Below are positions 6,684-14,324 of a stretch of 15,123 nucleotides of DNA, one piece after another. Source of the stretch: JASFUX01 sp050050115 (GTDB lineage Bacteria > Pseudomonadota > Alphaproteobacteria > Caulobacterales > Maricaulaceae); the NCBI GenBank assembly GCA_050050115.1, contig JASFUX010000057.1, positions 1-15,123 of the forward strand. Direction: 5' to 3'. A model generated the notes under the pieces. It worked only from the letters and a program-made list of their open reading frames with translations, was not told where the DNA came from and searched no databases. Both the position numbers and the translations under genes were made by a program. Each line of letters starts with the position of its first letter. The first letter of the stretch is position 1.

Positions 6684-7880
6684 ATGCCCGCCAACAGCGA
6701 GTCCTCAGACCCCATCGTCATCGCCGGCTCGGCGCGCACGCCGATCGGCGCGCTTCTGGGAGAGCTCAGCGGCCAAAGCGCCAACGAGCTTGGCGCGGTC
6801 GCGGTGCGCGCGGCGCTCGAGCGTTCGGGCGTCAAGGACGAGGACGTCGATCAGATCGTCATGGGCTGCGTGCTGCCCGCCGGGCAGGGCCAGGCGCCGG
6901 CGCGCCAAGCGGCCTTGAAGGCGGGGCTGCCGATGTCGGTCGAGGCGACGACGCTGAACAAGATGTGCGGCTCGGGGATGCAGGCGGTGATTCTGGCGCG
7001 CGGCGCGATCCTCGCCGGCGACGCGGACGTGATCGTCGCGGGCGGCATGGAGTCGATGTCGAACGCGCCGCACATGCTGCCCCGGCACCGCACGGGGGTG
7101 AAGTACGGCCACGACAAGGTCGTCGACCACATGGCCTGCGACGGGCTCGAGGACGCCTACGAAGGCAAGGCGATGGGCGTCTACGCCGACATGATCGCCC
7201 AGGAGCGCCAGCTCACCCGCGAGGCGCAGGACGCTTACGCGCTGGAGACCCTAAGCCGCGCCCAGCGCGCCTCGGAAGACGGTGCGTTCGCGTCCGAGAT
7301 CGTCCCGGTCAAGGTGAAGACCCGCAAGGGCGAGGAGAGTATCTCCTCCGATGAACTGCCGCGGCTCGCGCGTCCGGAAAAGATTCCGAGCCTCCGGCCA
7401 GCGTTCTCCGCTGACGGAACGGTGACGGCGGCGAACGCTTCGGCGATATCCGACGGCGCCTCGGCGATGGTGCTGATGCGGCTGTCGACCGCCGAACGGC
7501 TTGGCGTGACGCCAGAAGCGAAGATCGTCGCGACCGCGGCGCATGCGCATGAGCCGGCTTACTTCACCACGGCGCCCGGCCCTGCGATGGCCAAAGCGCT
7601 GGAGAAGGCGGGCTGGAAAGCCGCCGACGTTGATCTCTTCGAGGTCAACGAGGCGTTCGCGGTGGTGCCGATGCTGGCGATGGCCGAGTTGTCGGTTCCT
7701 CACGACGTGGTCAACGTCAATGGCGGCGCCTGCGCGCTCGGTCACCCGATCGGCGCGTCCGGCGCACGGATCATGGCGACCTTGCTCGGCGCGATGAAAG
7801 CGCGTGACGCCAAGCGCGGCCTCGCCTCGCTCTGTATCGGCGGGGGAGAGGCGACGGCGGTGGCGCTGGAGCGGATGTAG
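6684..7880 (+). CDS. Acetyl-CoA C-acyltransferase (thiolase)
   Basis: A 398-aa thiolase, which condenses two acetyl-CoA to acetoacetyl-CoA or cleaves 3-ketoacyl-CoA in beta-oxidation. All catalytic elements are in place: nucleophile C95 in LNKMCGSGMQ, GGMESMSNAPH (120-130), NEAFA (322-326), H354 in GGACALGHPIGASG, and C384 in CIGGGEA. Length is standard for the acetyl-CoA acetyltransferase group. The ribosome site AGGAG sits 7 nt before ATG 6684. It follows the cyclase gene by 9 nt, so the two are cotranscribed although one product is exported and the other cytosolic. GTVTAANAS (245-253) replaces the usual GTVTAGNAS. Whether it acts in synthesis (atoB/phaA-like) or degradation cannot be decided from sequence alone. 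Confidence 0.93.
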   Translation: MPANSESSDPIVIAGSARTPIGALLGELSGQSANELGAVAVRAALERSGVKDEDVDQIVMGCVLPAGQGQAPARQAALKAGLPMSVEATTLNKMCGSGMQAVILARGAILAGDADVIVAGGMESMSNAPHMLPRHRTGVKYGHDKVVDHMACDGLEDAYEGKAMGVYADMIAQERQLTREAQDAYALETLSRAQRASEDGAFASEIVPVKVKTRKGEESISSDELPRLARPEKIPSLRPAFSADGTVTAANASAISDGASAMVLMRLSTAERLGVTPEAKIVATAAHAHEPAYFTTAPGPAMAKALEKAGWKAADVDLFEVNEAFAVVPMLAMAELSVPHDVVNVNGGACALGHPIGASGARIMATLLGAMKARDAKRGLASLCIGGGEATAVALERM

Positions 7881-7970
7881 GCGGCGGCGCATTCCTTCAG
7901 CGCATCTATCTTGTGAGCGGCGTTCGCTCGACGCGAGAGCCAGCCGGTCCTTGTTGGGGAAGACGACGCG

Positions 7971-8495
7971 ATGATCTGGCTGCCGTTTGGGATTGTCGCC
8001 GGTCTTTTTGGCGCGGGTTGCGGCTGGAGTGATCCGACCGGCTATTTCGAGAACATCCCCAGTCCGATCGCGGCGATTCTGAGCGCGGCGATCACTGTCC
8101 TCTTTGTTTGGATCCTGTCACGCGCGGGCGAGGAGCACGACCTTGGCCGGAACATCGCCGCGGTGATCGGCGCGGTCGTGCTCAGCGGCGCGATGGCCGG
8201 GCTGGCGTTGCTGGGCGGAGGGTCGGTCGGTGATGCGGCGTGCATGGCCGACTTAGGATTTGTCGGAGGCGCCGCCATGGTGTTTGCGCCGCTGGGCGCG
8301 GGCGTCGGATTGCTCGCCGGCGGCGTTCTGCTGGGCGTTTATTGGATCGCGCTGGCGCCGTCGCCGGAGGCGGCGGCCGAGAGGAACGAAACGCCTTTCG
8401 GCGCCTGGATATCCTCAATCCTCTTCTTGCTCGTGATGATGAACTGTTTCGCGATCGTCACCGGCAAGCATCTCTGGAATCGCTCTCGCCGCTGA
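7971..8495 (+). CDS. Polytopic membrane protein, unknown function
   Basis: A 174-aa protein with about five hydrophobic helices (about 4-18, 31-50, 61-82, 93-127 possibly two, and 145-163) and small hydrophilic loops (SRAGEEHDLGRN at 50-61; SPEAAAERNETPF at 130-142). I recognise no family. Cysteines C17 and C78 flank helices and could face the periplasm. The ATG at 7971 is preceded by GGGAAG about 8 nt upstream. It lies 90 nt after the thiolase with no clear terminator between, so readthrough is possible but not shown. It converges on the GFA gene with only 24 nt between stops. Confidence 0.7.
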   Translation: MIWLPFGIVAGLFGAGCGWSDPTGYFENIPSPIAAILSAAITVLFVWILSRAGEEHDLGRNIAAVIGAVVLSGAMAGLALLGGGSVGDAACMADLGFVGGAAMVFAPLGAGVGLLAGGVLLGVYWIALAPSPEAAAERNETPFGAWISSILFLLVMMNCFAIVTGKHLWNRSRR

Positions 8496-8519
8496 TCGGA
8501 CCGGCGGCGCATGGCTGTC

Positions 8520-8975
8520 TTATCCCGCCTGCGCCGCGAACTCCGCCATGAGGTTCGGAAACTGCTCTTCGGGCGGGAACTTCTCAAAGCTGTGGCTTGC
8601 GCCGGTGCTCGCCCAGGGAAGCATTTCGCTCGTATACGTTTCAACGAACGGTCGAAAGTCATGTGCGTTGTCGAGCATCATCGCGCGCACATTGACGAAA
8701 CCGTCGACGCCTTCAATGTAGGTGAACAGCCAGCTCTTGCAGTCGGGGCAATATAAGTGCCGTGTCGCGCGGCGTAGACCGCCGACGACCGGGTCGCCCT
8801 GCGTCACGGCGAAGCGGTCGACAGGATAGAGCGCGCTCAACGAGAAGGCGCTGGCGGTCATGCGCTGACACCCCGTGCAATGACAAGCCATCGTCACCAC
8901 GGGCGCACCGCGGACCTCGAGCCGGACACCACCGCAACGGCAGGAACCTTCGCAGACGGCGTCCTCATCAGTCAT
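8520..8975 (-). CDS. GFA family (glutathione-dependent formaldehyde-activating enzyme-like) zinc protein
   Basis: A 151-aa GFA-domain protein. The namesake binds glutathione and formaldehyde, but most members are uncharacterised. Zinc ligands follow the family pattern: SCRCG (C12, C14), CHCTGC (C31, C33, C36) and CPDC (C76, C79). The last motif reads CPDCKS where many members have CxxCGS. The domain fills the protein and the length is normal. A TGGAGC ribosome-site-like sequence precedes ATG 8975. It lies 29 nt downstream of the 472-aa gene on the same strand, so it may be the last gene of that transcription unit. Confidence 0.87.
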   Translation of the reverse strand: MTDEDAVCEGSCRCGGVRLEVRGAPVVTMACHCTGCQRMTASAFSLSALYPVDRFAVTQGDPVVGGLRRATRHLYCPDCKSWLFTYIEGVDGFVNVRAMMLDNAHDFRPFVETYTSEMLPWASTGASHSFEKFPPEEQFPNLMAEFAAQAG

Positions 8976-9004
8976 GGCGAATGCTCCAGTTCGCAGCGCA
9001 TCGG

Positions 9005-10423
9005 CTATTCCGCCGACGGACAGCCGACCTCTTCACCGGGATGGGTCTCGGCGATGATTTCGCGAGCGGCCTCGTACATGTCGAGATCGTAGAGGGCCTT
9101 CAGCTCGCAGACGTTGAATTGACCAACGGTGAACATCGAGACGTTGCGCCGCGCGTCCGCCGCCGCGGCGGCTGCGGCGCGGGAAGCCGCCCGGTCGTCA
9201 TAATCGGCGCGCGCGGCCGTCAGCGCGCGCATGACCTCGTTCCAGGCGAAGAGGCCCGTGCGCTCGACCTCGACCGTGTGCTCGTAGGCGGCGTTGACGT
9301 CGCCGTCGCGCAGGTGAGCGAAACTGATGTTCTCGCCCGAGCCGGAAAGCTGATTGTCGGTCTGGCCGAGCGCGCGCCGCAGCGCGATCGCTTCGTCGAG
9401 GCAGGAGAGCGCCAGCGCCATGCGCGGCGAACGCTCGGCGTAGGCGCCGCGCCGCGGGCAAGCCTCTCCGGCGATCGCTAGGGCCTCGGCCATGCCCGGC
9501 GCGTCGTCGGGAATGTCCGCGCCGGCGATCAACGTCGTGCCCACGCCGTGAAAAGCGTTCATCGCCAGCTGCATCTCGGCGGCGTCGCGGCTCGCGGCGT
9601 CGCCCGCGTCGGCGCTGGCGCGCAGGGCGCGGGCGTAGTCGCCCAGGGCCTCGCTGGTCATGCCGAGCTTGCGCTCGCATTGGGCTTGCCAGTAGAGCGG
9701 CTGCGGACTCGGCGCGTTCGCCATGACGCTTTGTGCAACTGCGTCGAACACCGCCTCGCAAGCCTCCGTCGTGTAGTTGTTCCGCCCGGACGAGGCGTCC
9801 TCGAACAAAACCCACGCAGTCCCGGCGTAGCCGAGAGCGCGCAGGGACCGGTCGGCGCGCACCGTCTCGAAAGCGTCGAGCGCGTCGGTCAGCTCTGGCG
9901 GCAGCTCGGTTGCGCCCGCGACGATCTGACCGCCGCGCGACTCGTAGCTGACGAGCGCCGATACGCCGGTGAACAGGTTGCGCGTTGCCGGATCGACTGC
10001 GCCGACGCCGCCTTCGCCGAACTGCTCGAGCGAGCGCTCTTCAGCGAGGCTCGGCATTCGTCCGCGGAGGAGGAAGTTGCGCGCCGCCTCGCGCGCGGCG
10101 TCGATGTTTTCAGACGTCGGAGCGATCCGGCCTTCGCCGCTGGCCGCGCGAATCTCGTCATAGGCGCGGCGAATGGAGATTTCCTGGGCGACGATGCGAT
10201 TGTTCTGCGTATCTACGCGGCGGCGCGTCTCGAAAGCGTGGCGCTGCAGCGCGAGGGTGGTTTCCGCCAGTCTTTGCGAAGCGACGTAGAGATAGGCGCC
10301 CGACAGCGCGCTGATCAGCGCCATCAGCAACAGTAGCACGAGGCCGCCCGACAGGATGCGCCGGAACCCGCGCTGCTCCCGTGCGATCAGTTCGGCTAAG
10401 CTTTCTTCCCCCGCTTCGGCCAT
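9005..10423 (-). CDS. Membrane-anchored TPR-like periplasmic protein, unknown function
   Basis: A 472-aa protein with a short cytoplasmic N-terminus, one membrane helix (about 25-48), a probable coiled coil (about 49-96) and a large, probably periplasmic, helical domain. Segments such as 243-269 (LYWQAQCERKLGMTSEALGD at its core), 366-388 and 435-458 look like degenerate TPR repeats. Six cysteines (222, 249, 322, 341, 439, 468) all lie in that domain, suggesting disulfides. The cytoplasmic segment ESLAELIAREQRGFRR (7-22) closely matches one in the upstream 143-aa protein. The ATG lies 4 nt after that gene's stop, so the two are an operon. No family recognised; a scaffold or sensor is plausible, not shown. 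The gene is intact, with codon use like its neighbours. Confidence 0.82.
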   Translation of the reverse strand: MAEAGEESLAELIAREQRGFRRILSGGLVLLLLMALISALSGAYLYVASQRLAETTLALQRHAFETRRRVDTQNNRIVAQEISIRRAYDEIRAASGEGRIAPTSENIDAAREAARNFLLRGRMPSLAEERSLEQFGEGGVGAVDPATRNLFTGVSALVSYESRGGQIVAGATELPPELTDALDAFETVRADRSLRALGYAGTAWVLFEDASSGRNNYTTEACEAVFDAVAQSVMANAPSPQPLYWQAQCERKLGMTSEALGDYARALRASADAGDAASRDAAEMQLAMNAFHGVGTTLIAGADIPDDAPGMAEALAIAGEACPRRGAYAERSPRMALALSCLDEAIALRRALGQTDNQLSGSGENISFAHLRDGDVNAAYEHTVEVERTGLFAWNEVMRALTAARADYDDRAASRAAAAAAADARRNVSMFTVGQFNVCELKALYDLDMYEAAREIIAETHPGEEVGCPSAE

Positions 10424-10427
10424 CGCT

Positions 10428-10859
10428 TCACATCACCGCGCTCTTGACGATTTCAAGCCATGCGCGCTGCTTTTCTTTACCCGCGCACTGGATCTGGCCG
10501 AGGAAGGTCTCGAACAGCCGCTGGCGCTTGTTGCGGGCCGCGCATAAGGCGCGCTCCATTGAGTTCAGGCAATTCTGCGCCGCCCACCAGGCGCCGAAGA
10601 ACGACAAGGCGACGGCGGTCAGCGGCGCGAGCACCTGGAAGAGGGCGAACTGCAGCCCGAGCGCTTCGGCCCCGACCGGCGAGCTGATCACGATCGCCAG
10701 ACGCACGCCGACCAGCACGAGCGCCACCACCAGCGAAGAGAAGGCGAGCAGAAACATCGCGAAACACACAGAGCACTTACGGCGATGCGCCTTGTGCTCG
10801 CGCTCAAGAATCTCCGCGAGGGTCTCGATGTCGTCGCTTTCGATGCCGCCTTCAATCAT
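10428..10859 (-). CDS. Two-helix membrane protein, unknown function, paired with the 472-aa protein
   Basis: A 143-aa protein: an acidic N-terminus, a helical charged segment ETLAEILEREHKAHRR (12-27), a CSVC pair (C29, C32) at the membrane edge, two membrane helices (about 33-57 and 69-94), and a basic cytoplasmic C-terminus (about 100-143) with C97, C106 and C125. The two-helix hairpin places both ends in the cytoplasm. The segment 12-27 resembles residues 7-22 of the downstream partner. I chose ATG 10859 over the in-frame TTG at 10871, since GGGGCG stands at a suitable distance before it. It is first in the unit and has a candidate promoter at 10883-10911. No family recognised. Confidence 0.78.
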   Translation of the reverse strand: MIEGGIESDDIETLAEILEREHKAHRRKCSVCFAMFLLAFSSLVVALVLVGVRLAIVISSPVGAEALGLQFALFQVLAPLTAVALSFFGAWWAAQNCLNSMERALCAARNKRQRLFETFLGQIQCAGKEKQRAWLEIVKSAVM

Positions 10860-10882
10860 AGCGCGCCCCAATGTTCAGCGCG

Positions 10883-10911
10883 AAGATAGCGCGCCGATAC
10901 GCAATGGTCAC
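10883..10911 (-). promoter_or_regulatory. Candidate promoter of the two-gene membrane unit
   Basis: On the minus strand GTGACC (10906-10911) and TATCTT (10883-10888, within GCTATCTT) are separated by exactly 17 bp. Each matches the housekeeping consensus at four of six positions, and GCTA is typical of alphaproteobacterial -10 boxes. Transcription would start near 10876, leaving a leader of about 17 nt before ATG 10859. This suggests that the unit is transcribed separately from the metallohydrolase gene upstream. Confidence 0.4.
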
Positions 10912-10947
10912 GGACGTTTTAGGCCGGATGAGGGCGGGGTGCAGGCG

Positions 10948-13068
10948 TCATTGAGCAGCGCGAACCAGCTCCTCGTAGAGCGCCTTGGCCTGGTCGATCC
11001 GCGGCCCCAGAAGCTCGAGCTGGCCCGGCCAGTCAGCCAGCACCGTCTCGCCGTCCTCCCAGTACTCCGCGCCGCTGGCGAGGCTGAACGTGGTCTCGGC
11101 GAATTCGTCGAGCAGGGCGATGCGTTCCCGCGCAAGCGCTTCGACCGCGTCCCGCTTCCAGGTCCGGTCGCCGTCGACCGAGACGTAGACCGGCGCGCTG
11201 ATCGCCAGCACGGTCTGACCGAAGCCGTAGATCGGGTGGGGCGTGCGCGTGCGTCCGCTCGCCCGGACGACGAACCATGTCCCGTGCTCGGCGGTCGCTT
11301 CGTATTCAAGCGCGAGGATTTCGGCCCCCTCGGCCGAAGCCGCCTCGGCGACGACCTCGCCTTGCTCGATCAGCTCGATGCGCTCGAGCAGGTCGATGTC
11401 GGGATTGATCGAGGCGTCGGCGACGATCGAGATGGCGTCGCCCGCGGCGAGGTCCAGCCGCGCGCCGATGTCGGCGCCGTTCACCTGCAGGCTGACGATC
11501 GGGCCGTTGGTCACGAAGGTGCGGCCGGCCGTGAGACCGTCGAACCAGGCGTCCGGCGAATAGTCCTCGTCGATCCGAACGTAGCTGCGCACCGAGCCGA
11601 TCTGCCCCAGGTAGGGATAGTCGGAGCCGGCCGCCGGCGCGATCTGATATCCGAGGTTGAGCAGGTCGAACCAAAGGTCTGTACCGAGAAGGCCCGACTG
11701 CAGAACCTCGACGAAGTCGACGAGATCGAACGGCGCGTCGATCGCCAGGCCGACATCGGTGCGCGTGGCGCCGCCTGGAGAGAAGACATGGGCGTAGCCT
11801 GAGACGGCTCCCAGTTCGGAGGCTCGTTCGAAAACCTCGTGGTAGAGTAGATACCGCGACGGGTCGCGCACCGGCTCAGGCAGGTCGAGGTGAATTGTGT
11901 GCCCGCGCGCGGCGGTGCGCGGATCCTCCTGGCCGGATGCGACGATGTAGGAGCCGTCGCCGCGCCGTCCATCTTCGCCCCAAGCCCGCTGCGGATAGTG
12001 GGTCGTCGCGGCGTTGCCCATTTCAAGGGCGTTGGCGACGTGGATGTCCTCAGCCTGAGCGTGGCGCAGGATCGACAGGCTGTCCTCCGCGTCCCGCTGG
12101 GCGCGGTGGATATGGACGTCGCCCGAGTACCGGCCCGCGCCCGGCAGGTCGGCCCAACGCTCGAGGTCGACCGTGACGGCGGCGGTTTCCCCGGCCTCGA
12201 CGCGAACCGTCTGCGCCTCGATGCGGTACTCAAGACCCTTCGCCGCAATCAGGTCATAGTCGCCAACCGGCACGCGCGCGCGGTAGGCGCCGTCCGTGTA
12301 GAGGATCCAGGGGTTGTCCGACGGCCAATTCGCCGCGCTGGGCTCATCCGCAAGCAGCGCCAGGCGTACGTGGTCGTCGAACTCTTCGATCTCGACGGCG
12401 GCCTCGGAAGGCAGCGGCGTGCGACCGGTTTCGTCGTAGAGACCGATGCGCGCAGGCGTCGCTTCACCGTGTTCGTCGCGCACGGTCAGCTCCAGCCAGC
12501 CGAAGGCGTCCGGAGCGGTCGTTTCATAGCTGCGCGCAACGCGTACATCGCAGACGGTCGCACCAGCCTGGCTCGCGATCATGATGTCCGTGTCGAGATC
12601 GCCACGCCCGGCGAAACGCGCCCGCGGCAGGCTGAGCTGCGCGACATGCAGACTGTCTTCGCCGTCGGACGCAGGAAGGTCGACGATGACTTCGCCGCCC
12701 GCCGCGCCGTTCATGTCGTAGGCGAGCGTCGCGCCGCCCGCGCTCGCCGCCAGATCGAACGCGATTTCGACCTCGACTGTCTCGTCGATGTCGAAGGCGA
12801 GCGCATCGCGGACATCGAGAAGGATGAGGCCGCTGCGGACGCATTCTTGGCCGGCGACTTCAACGCTCTGGGCGGGTTGCCCGTTGAACAGCGACCGGCC
12901 GAAGTTGTTGGAGACGCTCACCGGTGCGAAGGCGCGGGAGATGTCGTCCGTATGCCAGTCGAGCGTTTCAACGCCCATCGGCCCGACGCTGTGGGCCGCT
13001 ACGGGTGCGGCCGAGGTCATCAGCGCACCGGCCAAGCCGAGCGCTGCGCAGATGCGCGGCGTGTCCAT
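10948..13068 (-). CDS. Secreted CehA/McbA family metallohydrolase (PHP-type)
   Basis: A 706-aa exported protein of the CehA/McbA family, named after carbaryl (carbamate) hydrolases; most members have no known substrate. A signal peptide (about 1-25, ending AAPVAAHS) is followed by beta-rich domains, including a carboxypeptidase-regulatory-like fold (about 190-300). The metal-dependent domain then runs from about 310: GDVHIH (H319, H321), EDIHVAN (340-346), GQE...GH (H390), GYAHVF (H427) and AGSDYPYLGQIGSVRSYV (D483). The typical closing WFDGLTAGRTFVTNGP spans 508-523, with a beta-rich C-terminus. ATG 13068 is chosen over GTG 13086 because AGGGGAG lies 7 nt upstream and the signal peptide begins there. 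It is upstream of, but 88 nt apart from, the two-gene membrane unit. Confidence 0.9.
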   Translation of the reverse strand: MDTPRICAALGLAGALMTSAAPVAAHSVGPMGVETLDWHTDDISRAFAPVSVSNNFGRSLFNGQPAQSVEVAGQECVRSGLILLDVRDALAFDIDETVEVEIAFDLAASAGGATLAYDMNGAAGGEVIVDLPASDGEDSLHVAQLSLPRARFAGRGDLDTDIMIASQAGATVCDVRVARSYETTAPDAFGWLELTVRDEHGEATPARIGLYDETGRTPLPSEAAVEIEEFDDHVRLALLADEPSAANWPSDNPWILYTDGAYRARVPVGDYDLIAAKGLEYRIEAQTVRVEAGETAAVTVDLERWADLPGAGRYSGDVHIHRAQRDAEDSLSILRHAQAEDIHVANALEMGNAATTHYPQRAWGEDGRRGDGSYIVASGQEDPRTAARGHTIHLDLPEPVRDPSRYLLYHEVFERASELGAVSGYAHVFSPGGATRTDVGLAIDAPFDLVDFVEVLQSGLLGTDLWFDLLNLGYQIAPAAGSDYPYLGQIGSVRSYVRIDEDYSPDAWFDGLTAGRTFVTNGPIVSLQVNGADIGARLDLAAGDAISIVADASINPDIDLLERIELIEQGEVVAEAASAEGAEILALEYEATAEHGTWFVVRASGRTRTPHPIYGFGQTVLAISAPVYVSVDGDRTWKRDAVEALARERIALLDEFAETTFSLASGAEYWEDGETVLADWPGQLELLGPRIDQAKALYEELVRAAQ

Positions 13069-13289
13069 GCAAACTCCCCTCTGCACGTGTTTCGTGCGTC
13101 TTCTTCTGATCGCCCCGTGGTAGCACGGCTGCGCGCCTTGGTTGAGCCGATTTCACTGCGGACTGGCTCTGTTCATTTTGCCGATCAGCGAGGAGACCAT
13201 AGAGCTGGTGATACACGCACACCCCGAGCCCCACGTCGCCGATCCCCGCATGGTTCTCGCTTCTTTTTCCGCCTTTGAGGAGGAACACG

Positions 13290-14087
13290 ATGCCGACACC
13301 TTCCAATCCCGTGACTGTCGCGACCGCCGACCGCGTCACGGTCGTGACCATCGAAAGACCCGATCGGCGGAACGCTGTCGACCTCGAAACCTCGCAGGCG
13401 CTGTTCGAGGCGTTCAAAGCTTTCGATGAAGACGCCGGCGCCGATGTCGCGATCCTCACCGGCGCGGGCGGCGCCTTTTGCGCGGGCGCGGACCTGCAGG
13501 CGCTCGCGGGCGGCGAGCGCAAGCCGATCGAGCCGACCGGCGAGTTCGCGCCCATGGGGCCGACCCGGCTGCGGCTTTGCAAGCCCGTCATCGCGGCGAT
13601 CGAAGGCCCGGCGGTCGCCGGCGGCATGGAGCTGGCGCTCTGGTGCGATCTCAGGGTCGCCGGGCGCTCGGCGTTCATGGGAATCTTCAACCGCCGCTTC
13701 GGCGTGCCGCTGGTCGACCTTGGAACCATTCGCCTACCGCGCATCGTCGGCGAGGGCCGGGCGATGGAGCTGATTCTCACCGGTCGGCGCGTCGAGATGG
13801 CCGAAGCGCAAGCGATCGGCCTGGTGAACGAGGTGGTCGACGATGGCGCGGCGTTGGATCGGGCGTTAAAGCTGGCGAGGAGCCTCACTGGCTTTCCGCA
13901 GACGGCGATGCGCAACGACCGCATGTCCGTCCTCGAACAATGGAGTTTGGATGAGACGGCCGCCGTCGCGAACGAGATCGCGCGCGGCAAGACGACGATA
14001 GAGGCGGGGGAGTCTTCCGCTGGCGCTGCGCGCTTTGCGGGCGGGGAGGGGCGGCACGGGATGTTTGAGGAGAAGGAGGGGGAGTAA
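13290..14087 (+). CDS. Crotonase/enoyl-CoA hydratase family protein
   Basis: A 265-aa crotonase-fold protein acting on an acyl-CoA thioester. The oxyanion hole is formed by FCAGADLQAL (63-72) and the GPAVAGGMELALWCD block (106-120). E114 matches the first catalytic glutamate of enoyl-CoA hydratase (Glu144 in the rat enzyme). The second (Glu164, in FGQPE) is replaced: this protein reads FGVPLVDLGTIRLP (137-150) with L141 there. It may therefore be a non-hydratase or altered member; a VPLVD subgroup exists in the family. ATG 13290 is preceded by an excellent GAGGAGGA site; a TTG five codons upstream lies inside that site and is rejected. The C-terminus (about 240-265) is Gly/Glu-rich and probably disordered. 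Confidence 0.9.
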   Translation: MPTPSNPVTVATADRVTVVTIERPDRRNAVDLETSQALFEAFKAFDEDAGADVAILTGAGGAFCAGADLQALAGGERKPIEPTGEFAPMGPTRLRLCKPVIAAIEGPAVAGGMELALWCDLRVAGRSAFMGIFNRRFGVPLVDLGTIRLPRIVGEGRAMELILTGRRVEMAEAQAIGLVNEVVDDGAALDRALKLARSLTGFPQTAMRNDRMSVLEQWSLDETAAVANEIARGKTTIEAGESSAGAARFAGGEGRHGMFEEKEGE

Positions 14088-14105
14088 GGGGGGGGCGGTT
14101 TTGCG

Positions 14106-14138
14106 AACGTCCGCCTTCGGCTCACGCGGACATTCGGC
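14106..14138. repeat. Degenerate palindromic intergenic repeat, copy B
   Basis: AACGTCCGCCTTCGGCTC (14106-14123) continues into ACGCGGACATTCGGC (14124-14138). The arms GTCCGC (14109-14114) and GCGGAC (14126-14131) are perfect complements around an 11-nt loop, and flanking bases extend the pairing with mismatches. It resembles copy A at 4977-5010. It lies just past the crotonase stop, inside a 237-bp gap before the FAD enzyme gene in which I see no other gene. Confidence 0.55.
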
Positions 14139-14324
14139 GAGTTCGCGCCAAGCGCACGATCAGCGCTGCTTTCGCGAACGAAGCCCATCGCCGACACCGC
14201 ATTCTTACCAAATAGCGCTCAAGATTCTCCGTCCCTACGGTGTGATCGAAGGAGCGCCGATCGCAGCATCCACGCTGAGATCGGACCTTTGACGACATGA
14301 TTGTGCAGGTCGGGAGCGTCCACG

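Noticed and set aside
7971..8040. Possible lipobox (FGAGC) at the N-terminus of the 174-aa membrane protein
   Set aside because: The -3 position is Gly, not a hydrophobic residue, and several membrane helices follow, so a lipoprotein is unlikely.
8488..8508. GCCGC/GCGGC inverted repeat at the convergent gene ends
   Set aside because: Only 5 bp of stem with an 11-nt loop and no U-tract; not distinguishable from chance in GC-rich sequence.
13178..13205. Possible promoter TTGCCG with a TAGAGC -10 before the crotonase gene
   Set aside because: The -10 is poor (TAGAGC) and the match no better than expected by chance in a 200-bp gap.
10381..13278. Long plus-strand open frames (10381-11802 and 11890-13278) opposite the metallohydrolase and membrane-unit genes
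   Set aside because: They are Arg-, Asp- and Val-rich translations with no recognisable motif, produced by high third-position GC on the opposite strand. The minus-strand genes have signal peptide, motifs and ribosome sites.
12968..14197. 409-codon minus-strand open frame opposite the crotonase gene
   Set aside because: Low-complexity Ser/Arg/Pro content, crosses a divergent promoter region, and the plus-strand frame is a clear crotonase.
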